Source: Kibdelosporangium aridum (GTDB lineage Bacteria; Actinomycetota; Actinomycetes; Mycobacteriales; Pseudonocardiaceae). Taken from it: 64,000 nt of DNA. Where the stretch lies: the NCBI RefSeq assembly GCF_900176515.1, contig NZ_FWXV01000001.1, positions 496,001 through 560,000 on the forward strand, given 5' to 3'. A program made the translations under genes and the position numbers. Of the stretch, positions 16,438 through 24,656 are shown piece after piece. Each line of letters begins with the position of its first letter. The first letter of the stretch is position 1. The notes below the pieces were generated by a model, which was given only the letters and a program-made list of their open reading frames with translations, was not told the origin of the DNA and did not search any database.

Positions 16438-16701
16438 TCAGGCGGTTTTCTCGTAGTGCCAGACAGGTTCGGTCGGCCACCGCCGTAGGTCGGCCAGTGT
16501 CGGCACGGGCAGCGGGGATCGCCCCGTCTGCCGGGCGGCGTGCACGAACGCCGCCAGTCTTGTCCGGAGTCTCGCGGCATTGGCCGCGGTCAGATCGATC
16601 TCGTAGGTGGCCCCGTCGAGGGCGAACGTGACCCGGTGCACGTCGGGTGCGGCGGTGCCGTCCATGTCGTCGATGAGCAGGAAACGGACTCGAATGGCCA
16701 T
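16438..16701 (-). CDS. Stand-alone Lsr2 N-terminal (dimerisation) domain protein
   Basis: 87 residues. Lsr2 is the H-NS-like xenogeneic silencer of actinobacteria. This protein matches its oligomerisation domain: VRFLLIDDMDGTAAPD for the first strand and acidic turn, then FALDGATYEIDLTAANAARLRTRLAAFVHAAR. After about residue 60 the similarity stops. The RGR-containing AT-hook-like DNA-binding domain of Lsr2 is replaced by a short Pro/Trp tail (PTLADLRRWPTEPVWHYEKTA). It may mix with full-length Lsr2 and modulate it, or serve as an adaptor for its operon partners. It is 11 bases from the binding-protein gene. Confidence 0.82.
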   Translation of the reverse strand: MAIRVRFLLIDDMDGTAAPDVHRVTFALDGATYEIDLTAANAARLRTRLAAFVHAARQTGRSPLPVPTLADLRRWPTEPVWHYEKTA

Positions 16702-16712
16702 TGTGGACTCCC

Positions 16713-18008
16713 CTATCGCAGCATCGGCTTGACGTCGAGCCGTCGGTTGATCACGGCGAACTGCAGCATCAGGTCGGCCACCCGCTGGATCTGGCCGGCA
16801 TCCAGATCCTTCGGGAACTGCGCGATCCGGACGTGCTTGGCGGTGTCGGCGTCGATGCCCAGGTACTTCACCAGCAGGGGCTCGAGCACCTCGCGGTCGG
16901 ACACGTCGTCGATGCCGTGCCGCAGCGCGCGGACGAACCTGTCGACGGCGTTCGGGGTCTCGTCGGTCTGGCTACGCGCGACATATCCCGACAGCGGGAT
17001 CCGCGCGGTCGCGCCGAGCGCGACGTCGAGAATAGGCAACGCGTTGAAAGCCCTGTTGTTCAACTGGATGTACGGTTCGACGATCACGCCGCCGTCCACG
17101 TCGCCACGCTGGATGGCCGGGCCGATCTCCGGCATCGGCAGCTGCACCCACTGGATCTTGGAGGTGTCCACGTTGCGGGCCCGCAGTTCCGACATGGCGC
17201 CGAGGTCGGAGATCGATCCGACACTCGTCACCGCGATCCTTTTGCCCGCGACGTCTTCCGCCTTGCCGATCGGACCGCCCGGTTTGGACACCAGCATCAG
17301 GTGACTGGTGTCCGCTGTGTACGCGGGCGCGATGATCTTCAGGTCGGCGTGCCGCTCGCTCTGCGCCTTCAGCACACCGGGATAGCTGGTGAACGCGATG
17401 TCCAGCCGGCCGGCGGTCAGGTTCTCGATCGCCGCGGGGCCGCTGTCGGCGACCACCATGTCGACCGAAAGCCCTTCGTCGGCGAAGTATCCGGCGTCCA
17501 ACGCGCGGTAGAACGGTGCGACGTCGACAACGGGCAGCACGGCGACCCTGATCTTGGTCAGCCCGGTGGCGCTGCCATCGGTCCCCGGCCGGGTCATGAA
17601 GACGCCGACGACTCCGATCAGCACCACGACGACCACGATGATGCCCGCCTGCACCGTTTTCGGGATCCGGTGCAACCGGTTCATCAGTGATTTCGGCTCG
17701 GCCCTGCGTAGTTGCCGCCGTGTCGGCATCGCGTGCCGTGGCGAGCGGCGGCCGGGCTTGGCTTCGGTGAGGACGGTGTACTGCCTGGGTTTGTGGCCTT
17801 GCGGCCGGGGTTCGGGCGGATCGGGAGGATCCATCCGGTGCATGGCGTCGACGAGTTCGATCAGCAGTCGCGCCCGGTGGTCAGGGTCCATTCCCGGCGG
17901 CAGTTCCGCGTTGGCCGCCTGGCGCAGCTCTGCGAACCATTGGTCGACATCGCGGGGACCGACGAGCCGCTCATGGCGGTCCGATCGCGACCGCGTCCGA
18001 CGAAACAT
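16713..18008 (-). CDS. Membrane-anchored SsuA/THI5-type binding protein, partner of the ECF sigma factor
   Basis: 431 residues. An N-terminal cytoplasmic part of about 118 residues is charged and Pro-rich, with a helix near 20-60. One membrane helix follows (about 120-138). An extracytoplasmic NMT1/SsuA-like solute-binding domain spans about 152-431 (VDVAPFYRALDAGYFADEGL, AGRLDIAFTSYPGVL, IQRGDVDGGVIVEPY). Ordinary binding proteins have a cleaved signal or lipid anchor and ABC genes nearby; this one has neither. It follows the sigma gene by 42 bases. I infer a ligand-sensing regulator, perhaps an anti-sigma factor of unusual type. No zinc anti-sigma motif is visible, so that role is unproven. 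Confidence 0.8.
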   Translation of the reverse strand: MFRRTRSRSDRHERLVGPRDVDQWFAELRQAANAELPPGMDPDHRARLLIELVDAMHRMDPPDPPEPRPQGHKPRQYTVLTEAKPGRRSPRHAMPTRRQLRRAEPKSLMNRLHRIPKTVQAGIIVVVVVLIGVVGVFMTRPGTDGSATGLTKIRVAVLPVVDVAPFYRALDAGYFADEGLSVDMVVADSGPAAIENLTAGRLDIAFTSYPGVLKAQSERHADLKIIAPAYTADTSHLMLVSKPGGPIGKAEDVAGKRIAVTSVGSISDLGAMSELRARNVDTSKIQWVQLPMPEIGPAIQRGDVDGGVIVEPYIQLNNRAFNALPILDVALGATARIPLSGYVARSQTDETPNAVDRFVRALRHGIDDVSDREVLEPLLVKYLGIDADTAKHVRIAQFPKDLDAGQIQRVADLMLQFAVINRRLDVKPMLR

Positions 18009-18050
18009 CCTAAAGACCCTTTCGTTGTACGAGCATCCTTTCGAGGCGGG

Positions 18051-18629
18051 CTAACCCTTGCCTGGCGGCCGGACGGATCGATTGGGATGCCGCTGGGAGC
18101 GGCGCCGCCGGTACTGGAGGATCTTCTCCAGGTTCTTCCGGCCCTCGTAGAGGTAATGGGCGATGGAATTCTCAGCCAGCCGGGTGATGCCGGCGATCTC
18201 GGGATTGGAGAAACCGAGCGCGGCCAGGACGATCACGGTGTACTGCGACCGGGGCAGGGCGTGCAGCGACTGCAGGATCGCGGTCACCCGTAACTGCTGG
18301 TCGGCGACACCCAAACCAGAGACCAGTGTGCCGTTGCTGTTCACGATCTCTTCCTCCAATCGCGCGACGGGTGCCTTGCGCAGCTCGTCGAGAGCGAGAT
18401 TCCTGGCGACCGCGATCGCCCACGGCAGCGGGTCGTCGACCGTGTGCCAGCGGACGTACAGCCGCTCCATCGCCGCGTCGGCGATCTCCTCGATGTCGAC
18501 CAGACTTCTGAACTGGTGACGCAGGTACACGCGGACCTGTACACGGATGTCCTGGTACCTGTCCGTGAAGAAGTCCGGCTGGGTATCTCGCATCGGATCG
18601 TCGTTCCGGCTCCGGGGTACATGCGGCAC
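18051..18629 (-). CDS. ECF-type RNA polymerase sigma factor
   Basis: 192 residues from GTG 18629; ATG 18593 is an alternative. Region 2 (about 24-90) shows DIEEIADAAMERLYVRW and LPWAIAVARNLALDELRK. Region 4 (about 125-180) shows LPRSQYTVIVLAALGFSNPEIAGITRLAENSIAHYLYEGRKNL. The linker is short and there is no extra C-terminal domain. It heads a run of closely spaced genes for a membrane binding protein, an Lsr2-like domain, a cyclase-homology protein and a kinase. That points to a surface-signal-to-transcription pathway. Its target promoters are not identified. Confidence 0.9.
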   Translation of the reverse strand: MPHVPRSRNDDPMRDTQPDFFTDRYQDIRVQVRVYLRHQFRSLVDIEEIADAAMERLYVRWHTVDDPLPWAIAVARNLALDELRKAPVARLEEEIVNSNGTLVSGLGVADQQLRVTAILQSLHALPRSQYTVIVLAALGFSNPEIAGITRLAENSIAHYLYEGRKNLEKILQYRRRRSQRHPNRSVRPPGKG

Positions 18630-18943
18630 GCTTCATTCGCCTTTGTGTGCGTTGGTGGTGGTCGAGGCGTCCTTGGTGCTCGTACATCTGACGGGTCATG
18701 TCGCGCCAAATGTATATCTGTCACCCGATCGGTGTATGTGAATTATTTGTACGACCATTGCCGGAAAAGATCATTGCCTTTGCGTACTGTTCGCCGAATA
18801 TCGAAGGACGCAGTTGAACGGCACCGCACAAGCAGGTGAGCTTGATTCTTCCGGCATTTTCGCGGAATTTCCCGATGGCCGGGAAGGGCTGGACCGGCCC
18901 GGCAGGATGGCCTGTGGCATACCCGAGGACAAGGAGTTGATCA
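18630..18943. other. Divergent intergenic region before the ECF sigma gene
   Basis: 314 bp between the sigma gene (minus) and the beta-propeller gene (plus). It is noticeably AT-richer near 18700-18790 than the flanks, consistent with promoters for both. AAGGAG stands seven bases before ATG 18944. An ECF self-promoter is expected near 18650-18720 but no motif could be assigned with confidence. Confidence 0.35.
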
Positions 18944-19879
18944 ATGCGACTTCGAAGAGCCCTGCTGCTATCGTCGATGCTGGTGATCGGGTTGGCGGCA
19001 CCCGCGGCCGCGACCCAGCCCGAGAAAGTGATCGTGCTGCCGGGAGCCAGTTCGGCCGAGGGCATCGCCGCCGGGTACGGAACCGAGTTCTTCGCCGGTG
19101 ATCTGTTCCGCGGCGACATCTTCCGCGGTGACGCACGGCGCGGCAAGGCGGAGTTGTTCATCGACGCACCCACCGGCCGCCTCGCCGTCGGAATGATCAC
19201 CGACCTGCGGCACGACTTGCTGTTCGTGGCGGGCGGCACCACCGGCCAGGCGTACGTCTACGACACCAGACGCGGAACGACGGTTGCGGAGTACCAGTTC
19301 GTGCCCGCCAACCAAGGCTTCATCAACGACGTGACACTGACCAGAGAAGGCGCCTGGTTCACCGACTCGATGAACCCGCGGTTGTACTTCGTGCCGGTGA
19401 GCCGCTTCGGCAAGCCAGGCCCAGCGAAAACGCTGGCGCTCAGCGGACCGGCGGCCGACACGAGCGGAGCCTTCAACCTCAACGGCATCAACACAACGCC
19501 GGACGGCCGTGCGCTGATCGTGGCACATTCCTCCCGCGGCGAGCTGATCAGGGTCGACGCACGCACCGGAACGAGTCAAACCGTTGCGGGCGTTAGTGTT
19601 ACGGGAGCGGACGGCGTCGCCCGCGACGGACGTACCGTATGGGTGGTGCAGGGCGTCAACCACGTCGGCGGAAATCCCGTCACCGGACAGGTGAGCCGGA
19701 TCCGCCTGACGGCCGACGGAAGCGCAGGCGTCCTGGACAAGGTCATCACCAGCACGAACTTCCAAACCCCTGCCACAGCAGCGAAATTGGGGAACAAGCT
19801 GGCAGTGGTGAACGCGAAGTTCGACACCGGCTTCCCACCGACCGCGGACACCTACGAGGTCGTCGTCACCAATAGTTAG
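18944..19879 (+). CDS. Secreted SMP-30/strictosidine-synthase-like beta-propeller protein
   Basis: 311 residues. Signal peptide of about 23 residues (MRLRRALLLSSMLVIGLA ... ATQ). The mature part is built of repeated strand pairs with family-like segments FINDVTLTREGAWFTDSMNPRLYFV, GINTTPDGRALIVAHSSRGELIRVD and GADGVARDGRTVWVVQG. These resemble the six-bladed propellers of SMP-30, gluconolactonase and strictosidine synthase. Catalytic metal ligands are not certain, so an enzymatic role is unproven. AAGGAG precedes the start. It is divergent from the ECF sigma gene and could be one of its targets. Confidence 0.75.
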   Translation: MRLRRALLLSSMLVIGLAAPAAATQPEKVIVLPGASSAEGIAAGYGTEFFAGDLFRGDIFRGDARRGKAELFIDAPTGRLAVGMITDLRHDLLFVAGGTTGQAYVYDTRRGTTVAEYQFVPANQGFINDVTLTREGAWFTDSMNPRLYFVPVSRFGKPGPAKTLALSGPAADTSGAFNLNGINTTPDGRALIVAHSSRGELIRVDARTGTSQTVAGVSVTGADGVARDGRTVWVVQGVNHVGGNPVTGQVSRIRLTADGSAGVLDKVITSTNFQTPATAAKLGNKLAVVNAKFDTGFPPTADTYEVVVTNS

Positions 19880-19940
19880 ACGCGATACAAGAGGAAATTT
19901 CCGGTTGTTCGTGGCCAGAACGACGTTCACTGTTCTGGCC

Positions 19941-20345
19941 ATGACAAACGAGATCTCACAGCAGCGGATGCCCGGCAGACTCAAACTGACACTGGGGATC
20001 CTGATCTTCCAGGTGCTTGCCAACGGGTTCATCGGGTTCCTGATCATCGACGCGATCAGCGAACGATCCAGCCACGGCGCCAGAACACCCAACGGGGGCC
20101 TGCTCTACTTCATCGGCTTCCTGTCCATCGCGATCGCGTTGACATTGCTGGCATGCGTACTGATGGCAGGAACGCGGCGGGCATGGGTCCGCATGACGGT
20201 GATCGGCATCGAGGTGATCGGCCTGATCAGCGGAGCGATCAACCTGTTCAGCGGGCAAGTCACCGCGATCGCCGGGATCGCACTGGCGATCGGCGTGATG
20301 TCGATGCTGAACCAGGACAACGTCCGCGAATGGTTCAGTGAGTGA
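19941..20345 (+). CDS. Small four-helix membrane protein
   Basis: 134 residues from ATG 19941 (MTNEISQQRMPGRLKLTLG); the open frame starts 12 codons earlier. Four hydrophobic helices (about 18-38, 55-75, 85-103, 105-122) and a short charged tail DNVREWFSE. No family is recognised. It stands 60 bases after the propeller gene and could be co-transcribed. Its stop lies just before foldback element A. Confidence 0.65.
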   Translation: MTNEISQQRMPGRLKLTLGILIFQVLANGFIGFLIIDAISERSSHGARTPNGGLLYFIGFLSIAIALTLLACVLMAGTRRAWVRMTVIGIEVIGLISGAINLFSGQVTAIAGIALAIGVMSMLNQDNVREWFSE

Positions 20346-20381
20346 CGCACAGGTGCAAGAGAGACCGCGCCCCAAGGGGAA

Positions 20382-20660
20382 AGCGAAGGCGCGCCCGAAG
20401 AACAGTGTAGGCGCGCCCGGGCCTAAGTGGAGGCGCGCCCAGCCCAAAAGTGTAGGCGCGCCAAAAGTGGCAGTCGGCGCGATTTTGTGTGGAGTGGCGC
20501 CGCAAATAAGCTTGTCGGCGGGGCAGGGCCGCAGGTCCTGCCCGCTTTTCCCTGCCTTTGCGGCGCAGAGGCTCCACACAAAATCGCGCCGACCCCAACA
20601 CAGCAGCGCGCCGAAGGTGACCACAGCGCGCGCCGCGGCAAGCACGACGCGCGCCAAAAG
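20382..20660. repeat. Foldback element A with flanking short tandem repeats
   Basis: A noncoding block between two genes. Two perfect 22-bp arms lie at 20473-20494 and 20572-20593 (starting gtcggcgcgattttg). Inner segments also pair (gcgccgcaaa / tttgcggcgc), and a small inner hairpin forms from cggggcagg / cctgcccg. To the left, ggcgcgcc cores recur at 20388, 20410, 20432, 20455 and in the arm at 20476. To the right, cgcgcc cores recur at about 20584, 20606, 20628 and 20649. Spacing is 21-23 bp throughout, about two helical turns. Open frames crossing it in all directions look like artefacts. It is homologous to element B at 38295. Confidence 0.85.
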
Positions 20661-20683
20661 CAACAAGAAGCCCGAAACCAAAC

Positions 20684-21280
20684 TCAGCCCACAGGCAACT
20701 CACTCATCGCATGCTTGACCAACTTGATCAACGTCAACTTCGCCGAATCCCGCTTCCGAGCGTCACACATGACGATCGGCACGTGCGTCGGAACCGCGAG
20801 CGCCGCGCGGATCTCGTCCTCTCCATACTGCTGCGCGTCATCAAACACGTTGACAGCAACGATAAAGGGAATCCTTCTCCGCTCAAAGTAGTCGATCGCC
20901 GCGAAGCTGTTGTCCAGCCGTCGCGTGTCGACCAGCACCACGCAGCCGATCGCGCCGCGCGCCAGTTCGTCCCACATGAACCAGAACCGGTCCTGTCCTG
21001 GCGTGCCGAACAGGTACAGCACGTGCTTCGGCGAAATGGTGATCCGGCCGAAGTCCAGTGCCACCGTGGTCGTGGTCTTGCGTTCGACGCCCGCCAGGTC
21101 GTCGATTCCGTCGCTGGCTTCGGTCAGCAGCTCCTCCGTCGTCAACGGGGGGATTTCACTGACTGAGCCGACCAAAGTGGTTTTCCCGACGCCGAACCCG
21201 CCTGCCACGATGATCTTGACCGGCGTTGGGATCGTGTCCTCGCCGCCGGCCGTGTCGACGTCAGAGGTTGGAGAGACCAT
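20684..21280 (-). CDS. cvnD: Conservon small GTPase (CvnD-like)
   Basis: 198 residues from ATG 21280, which overlaps the CvnC gene by 20 bases. Ras-like motifs are visible: P-loop GGFGVGKTT, a switch Thr-rich stretch (RKTTTTVALDFGRI), the G3 box in YLFGTPGQDRFWFMWDELARGA, and a divergent G4 (AVNVFDD). It belongs to the MglA-like GTPases of actinobacterial conservons. In these systems the kinase-like CvnA, the roadblock CvnB, CvnC and CvnD form a membrane-associated signalling complex that affects development and antibiotic production. It is the last gene of the set. Confidence 0.93.
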   Translation of the reverse strand: MVSPTSDVDTAGGEDTIPTPVKIIVAGGFGVGKTTLVGSVSEIPPLTTEELLTEASDGIDDLAGVERKTTTTVALDFGRITISPKHVLYLFGTPGQDRFWFMWDELARGAIGCVVLVDTRRLDNSFAAIDYFERRRIPFIVAVNVFDDAQQYGEDEIRAALAVPTHVPIVMCDARKRDSAKLTLIKLVKHAMSELPVG

Positions 21281-21629
21281 CAAGTACCGCCTGTAGTAGT
21301 TCGCGATCGGGTGCCTCGACCCGTTGCGCCGGAGACCGGACGATGACAACGCCGCGTTCGATGAGGTCGCCGCACAGCACCCTGATCACCCCGAGCGGGA
21401 GATTCATGTGTGCCGCCAGTTCGGCGACCGAGAGCGGCCGCTGGCACAACCGCTTGATCTTCAGGTGTTCCGGGGTGAGTCCGCCGTCGGTCGTCTCGGC
21501 CGACCGCAATGTCATCACCTGTGTGGCCACGTCCAGTTGCGCGCCCGCCGACGCCGGAGTCCGGCCAGCGGTGATCGCGTACGGCCGGACCAGGGGACCG
21601 GCGGCTTCGTCATACCAACCGTCGTCCAC
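21261..21629 (-). CDS. cvnC: Conservon DUF742 protein (CvnC-like)
   Basis: 122 residues. DUF742 features: LVRPYAITAGRT near the N-terminus and a winged-helix-like core LKIKRLCQRPLSVAELAAHMNLPLGVIRVLCGDLIERGVVIVR. The end LLQAVLDGLSNL is the standard C-terminus of the family. It lies three bases after CvnB and overlaps CvnD, so the group is translationally coupled. Confidence 0.93.
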   Translation of the reverse strand: MDDGWYDEAAGPLVRPYAITAGRTPASAGAQLDVATQVMTLRSAETTDGGLTPEHLKIKRLCQRPLSVAELAAHMNLPLGVIRVLCGDLIERGVVIVRSPAQRVEAPDRELLQAVLDGLSNL

Positions 21630-21632
21630 TCC

Positions 21633-22043
21633 TTACGTCCTTTCCGCGGTTTTCACGGCGTCCCGTGGCGCCGAGGCGAGATAGTCGCCGACGCGTTTGA
21701 CCAGGCGGTTCATCTCGTAAGCGATCATCTCGACGTCCACGGTCTCCTCGGCGAGCACCGCGAGGCACGCACCCCGGCCCGCCGCGGACACGAACAGGTA
21801 GCCGCGCTCCATCTCGATCAGGTTCTGCAGCACGCCACCGCGGTTGAAGTGCCTGCTCACGCCTTTGGCCAGGCTCTGCAGGCTGGAGGCGATGGCTGAC
21901 AACTGGTCGGAGTCGTCCTTGTTCATGCCCGCCGACTTGCCCAGCAGCAGGCCGTCCGCGGACAGCACGATGGCGTGCTGGGTGCCGACGACCCGGCTGA
22001 CGATGTCGTCAAGCAGCCAGTTCAGATCGGTTTTCTGGTTCAT
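21633..22043 (-). CDS. cvnB: Conservon roadblock/LC7 protein (CvnB-like)
   Basis: 136 residues from ATG 22043 (MNQKTDLNWLLDDIVSRVVGTQHAIVLSADG). A roadblock/longin-like fold, as in MglB, which regulates the GTPase partner. QLSAIASSLQSLAKGVSRHF and ERGYLFVSAAGRGACLAVLA are typical. An open frame extends further upstream inside the CvnA end, but that start is not plausible. It stands 31 bases after CvnA. Confidence 0.93.
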   Translation of the reverse strand: MNQKTDLNWLLDDIVSRVVGTQHAIVLSADGLLLGKSAGMNKDDSDQLSAIASSLQSLAKGVSRHFNRGGVLQNLIEMERGYLFVSAAGRGACLAVLAEETVDVEMIAYEMNRLVKRVGDYLASAPRDAVKTAERT

Positions 22044-22074
22044 TGGAGAGTTTTCCCTGGTGGAGTGCGGAGGT

Positions 22075-24453
22075 TCAGTCTGCTGTGACATCGGATTCGC
22101 GACCGCGCTGGGTTCCCTTGTGGAATGCCGACAACGTCCTCGACTGGCCGTAGTCGCGGGACTCTTCCGGCTGTTCGATGTTCTCGCTGGTGTCCGCTGG
22201 TTCGTCGCGCAGCTGGGACACGAGGTTCTGCTGCGGCCGCCGCTGTGGCAGTGGCGCACGGCCTGTCTCCGTGTCCGGTTTGGTTTCCGCGACAGGCTCT
22301 GGCTCCTCGGCTACCGGTGGTGCCGGCGCCGGGCGTGGCCGTGGGGAGTCGGTGCGTCGCGGCAGGAAACCGTTGGAATGAGCCGCTTCGCGGGGTTCCG
22401 GCCACTGTGCCGCGGCCGGGGGGAGTGGAGCCTGTGCAGGTGCTGCAGGGGGCGGCGCCGCCGGCGCCGGTTCGCTCACCACCATGGGGTCCTCGGCTTG
22501 TCCGTCGGTGATAAGGATGTGCTTCGGAAGCAGCACGGTCGCCCGCGTTCCGCCGTAGCGCGACGGGTCGAAGGTGACCGTGATGTCGAGTCGGGACGCG
22601 ATACGGGCGACCACGAACAGGCCGAGGCTGGTGTCCGCGCGCAACGCCATGGCGTCGAACTCGGGCGCCTCGTTCATCATGCTGTTGGCCCATTCCCTGA
22701 CCGCGTCCTTCATGCCGAGTCCCTGGTCGGAGATCTCGACGACGACGCCACGCGCCACCGGAGTGGCGCTGACTTCCACCTGTGAGCCGGGCGGCGAGAA
22801 CGAGGTGCCGTTGTCGACCAGCTCGGCGATCAGGTGAATGGTGTCCGCGACGGCCGACCCGGCGATCGCCACGTCCGGAATGCCTTCGACCCTGACCCGC
22901 GAGTACTGCTCGGTCTCGGACACCGCGGCACGCAGAACTTCCAGCAGTGGCACGGGGTTGCGCCACCGCCTGCCCGGCTGCTTGCCACCGAGGATGATCA
23001 GGTTCTCGGTGGTGCGCCGCGCACGGGTGGCCAGGTGGTCGAGCTGGAACAGCGAGGCCAGCTGGGACGAGTCCTCCTCGCGCTTCTCCATCTCGTCGAG
23101 GATCTGCAGCTGCCGGTGCACCAGAACCTGGTTGCGGTGCGCGATACCGAGGAACACGTTGTGTACACCGCTACGGGCTTTCGCCTCGCTCACCGCCGCG
23201 TTCACGGCCGTCAGCTGGGCGATGTTCAACGCCTCGGCCACCTGCCCGATCTCGTCACGACCGTGGTCGAGCCGTGGCAGCTCTTCGGTCACGTTGACGT
23301 GCTCGCCGCCCTTGAGGCGCTCCACGATGTTCGGCAGCCGGTTGCGGGCGAGGTCGAGCGAGTCGTTGCGCAGCCGCGCAAGCCGCGTCATCAGCGCACG
23401 GTCGACGAGCGAACGGGACACCCGGACCGCGACGATGATCGCGGCGAGCGACGCGAGCAGTGCGAAGATACTGCCGATGATCGCGTTGCGCAGCTGGGCG
23501 TCGCCGGACTCGAGCGCGGCCGCCGAGACCTTGTCGGCCTGATCGATGGCGATGGCGTTGAGGCCCTGTGCGACTTGGGTCGTCGTGTTCTGCCAGTCCG
23601 CTTCGGTCACTGGCAGGCTGGCGACGTCACGGGCGGTCCACGGACCGCGCTTGACGAGTGAATCTTCCAGGCTCGCCAGCCGCGTCCACGCATCGCTGGT
23701 GGTCAGGGCCTGGTACGCGGCACGGACCTGCGGGTCGAGGAACGGCGCGATCTGAGCGAGTTCGGTCCGGTAGAAGCCGCGCACCTGGGTGAACTGGACG
23801 AAGTCGTCGGGGGCGAACGCCTTGGCCGCGTATGCCGTCGAGACAAGCGAAGTCTCGCGCGACATCATGTCACCGGCGCGGAAGACCGAGGTCGCGGTGA
23901 TACCGCCGTGTGCGGCTTGGGCGTCCGGCACGATCCGCGCCTGGGTGTCGAACAGGTTCGACGCCGTGTCCATCACGCCGTTGAAGTAACTGTTGACTTG
24001 CGCCCGGTTGATGCTCCGGAAGGCGATCTGCGAGCGCAGCACCGGCAACTGGTCGAACTGGCTCTTCAGCGCGTTGACCTTGGTGGCGATCTCGTCGGGC
24101 GCGGCGGAGATGGTCGAGTCGAAGGCGCTGTGCAGCGCGACGAGCTTCTCGTCGGTCGCTCTTTGCTGTTCCTGCAGCGCGGACTGCCCCACCGCGGGAT
24201 TGTCGATGTACTGCAGGGCGATCTGACGTTCCTTCTGGAACGCGGCCAGCGCGGTGGCCGCCGGGATCGACACCTCGCGCACCGACGCCGCGACCAGGCG
24301 GACATAAAGGCCGTTGATGACGAAGTACGACGAAACCGCGATCCATAACACCAGAAGTGTCACGCTGGGAATGAGGACGGTCCTGGTCAGCCGTTTGCGG
24401 ATCGACTTGTCGTACGGCTTGTCGGACTCGTCTTTGTCGTCTGTGCGCTGCAC
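22075..24453 (-). CDS. cvnA: Conservon sensor kinase-like protein (CvnA-like)
   Basis: 792 residues from GTG 24453 with AGGAG ten bases upstream. Order: basic N-terminus, helix 1 (about 26-48), an extracytoplasmic NIT-type nitrate/nitrite-sensor-like domain (about 60-300), helix 2 (about 327-347), and HAMP. Then comes a GHKL ATPase with N box ELVDNGTSFSPPGS near residue 545 and G box DQGLGMKD. A Pro-rich tail ends LSAFHKGTQRG, as in other CvnA proteins. A canonical phosphorylated His box is not evident, as in this family. It probably senses a small ligand and signals through CvnB-D. Confidence 0.93.
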   Translation of the reverse strand: MQRTDDKDESDKPYDKSIRKRLTRTVLIPSVTLLVLWIAVSSYFVINGLYVRLVAASVREVSIPAATALAAFQKERQIALQYIDNPAVGQSALQEQQRATDEKLVALHSAFDSTISAAPDEIATKVNALKSQFDQLPVLRSQIAFRSINRAQVNSYFNGVMDTASNLFDTQARIVPDAQAAHGGITATSVFRAGDMMSRETSLVSTAYAAKAFAPDDFVQFTQVRGFYRTELAQIAPFLDPQVRAAYQALTTSDAWTRLASLEDSLVKRGPWTARDVASLPVTEADWQNTTTQVAQGLNAIAIDQADKVSAAALESGDAQLRNAIIGSIFALLASLAAIIVAVRVSRSLVDRALMTRLARLRNDSLDLARNRLPNIVERLKGGEHVNVTEELPRLDHGRDEIGQVAEALNIAQLTAVNAAVSEAKARSGVHNVFLGIAHRNQVLVHRQLQILDEMEKREEDSSQLASLFQLDHLATRARRTTENLIILGGKQPGRRWRNPVPLLEVLRAAVSETEQYSRVRVEGIPDVAIAGSAVADTIHLIAELVDNGTSFSPPGSQVEVSATPVARGVVVEISDQGLGMKDAVREWANSMMNEAPEFDAMALRADTSLGLFVVARIASRLDITVTFDPSRYGGTRATVLLPKHILITDGQAEDPMVVSEPAPAAPPPAAPAQAPLPPAAAQWPEPREAAHSNGFLPRRTDSPRPRPAPAPPVAEEPEPVAETKPDTETGRAPLPQRRPQQNLVSQLRDEPADTSENIEQPEESRDYGQSRTLSAFHKGTQRGRESDVTAD

Positions 24454-24656
24454 GGGTCACGAACTCCTGAGTGGCAGTCGGCGAAAAATGGGGACCCGGG
24501 CTCTCCGTGTCACCGCGGAACCGATCACGGAGGTTTTATCATGAACCACTCGAACGCGGTGATCGCCACCACCGTTGCACACCTGTCCAGCGAATTCGTT
24601 GCGGCGCAAGCTCGCTGCGGTCCACTTGCACCAGTACCGCGATCGGCGAACAATTG

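Noticed and set aside
20382..20660. CRISPR array
   Set aside because: Units are only about 22 bp with no distinct repeat-spacer alternation and no cas genes; the structure is an inverted repeat with phased cores.
20338..20891. Open frames across foldback element A in several directions
   Set aside because: Each translates the inverted repeats into low-complexity Arg/Ala/Pro stretches with no ribosome site; mirrored frames exist on both strands.
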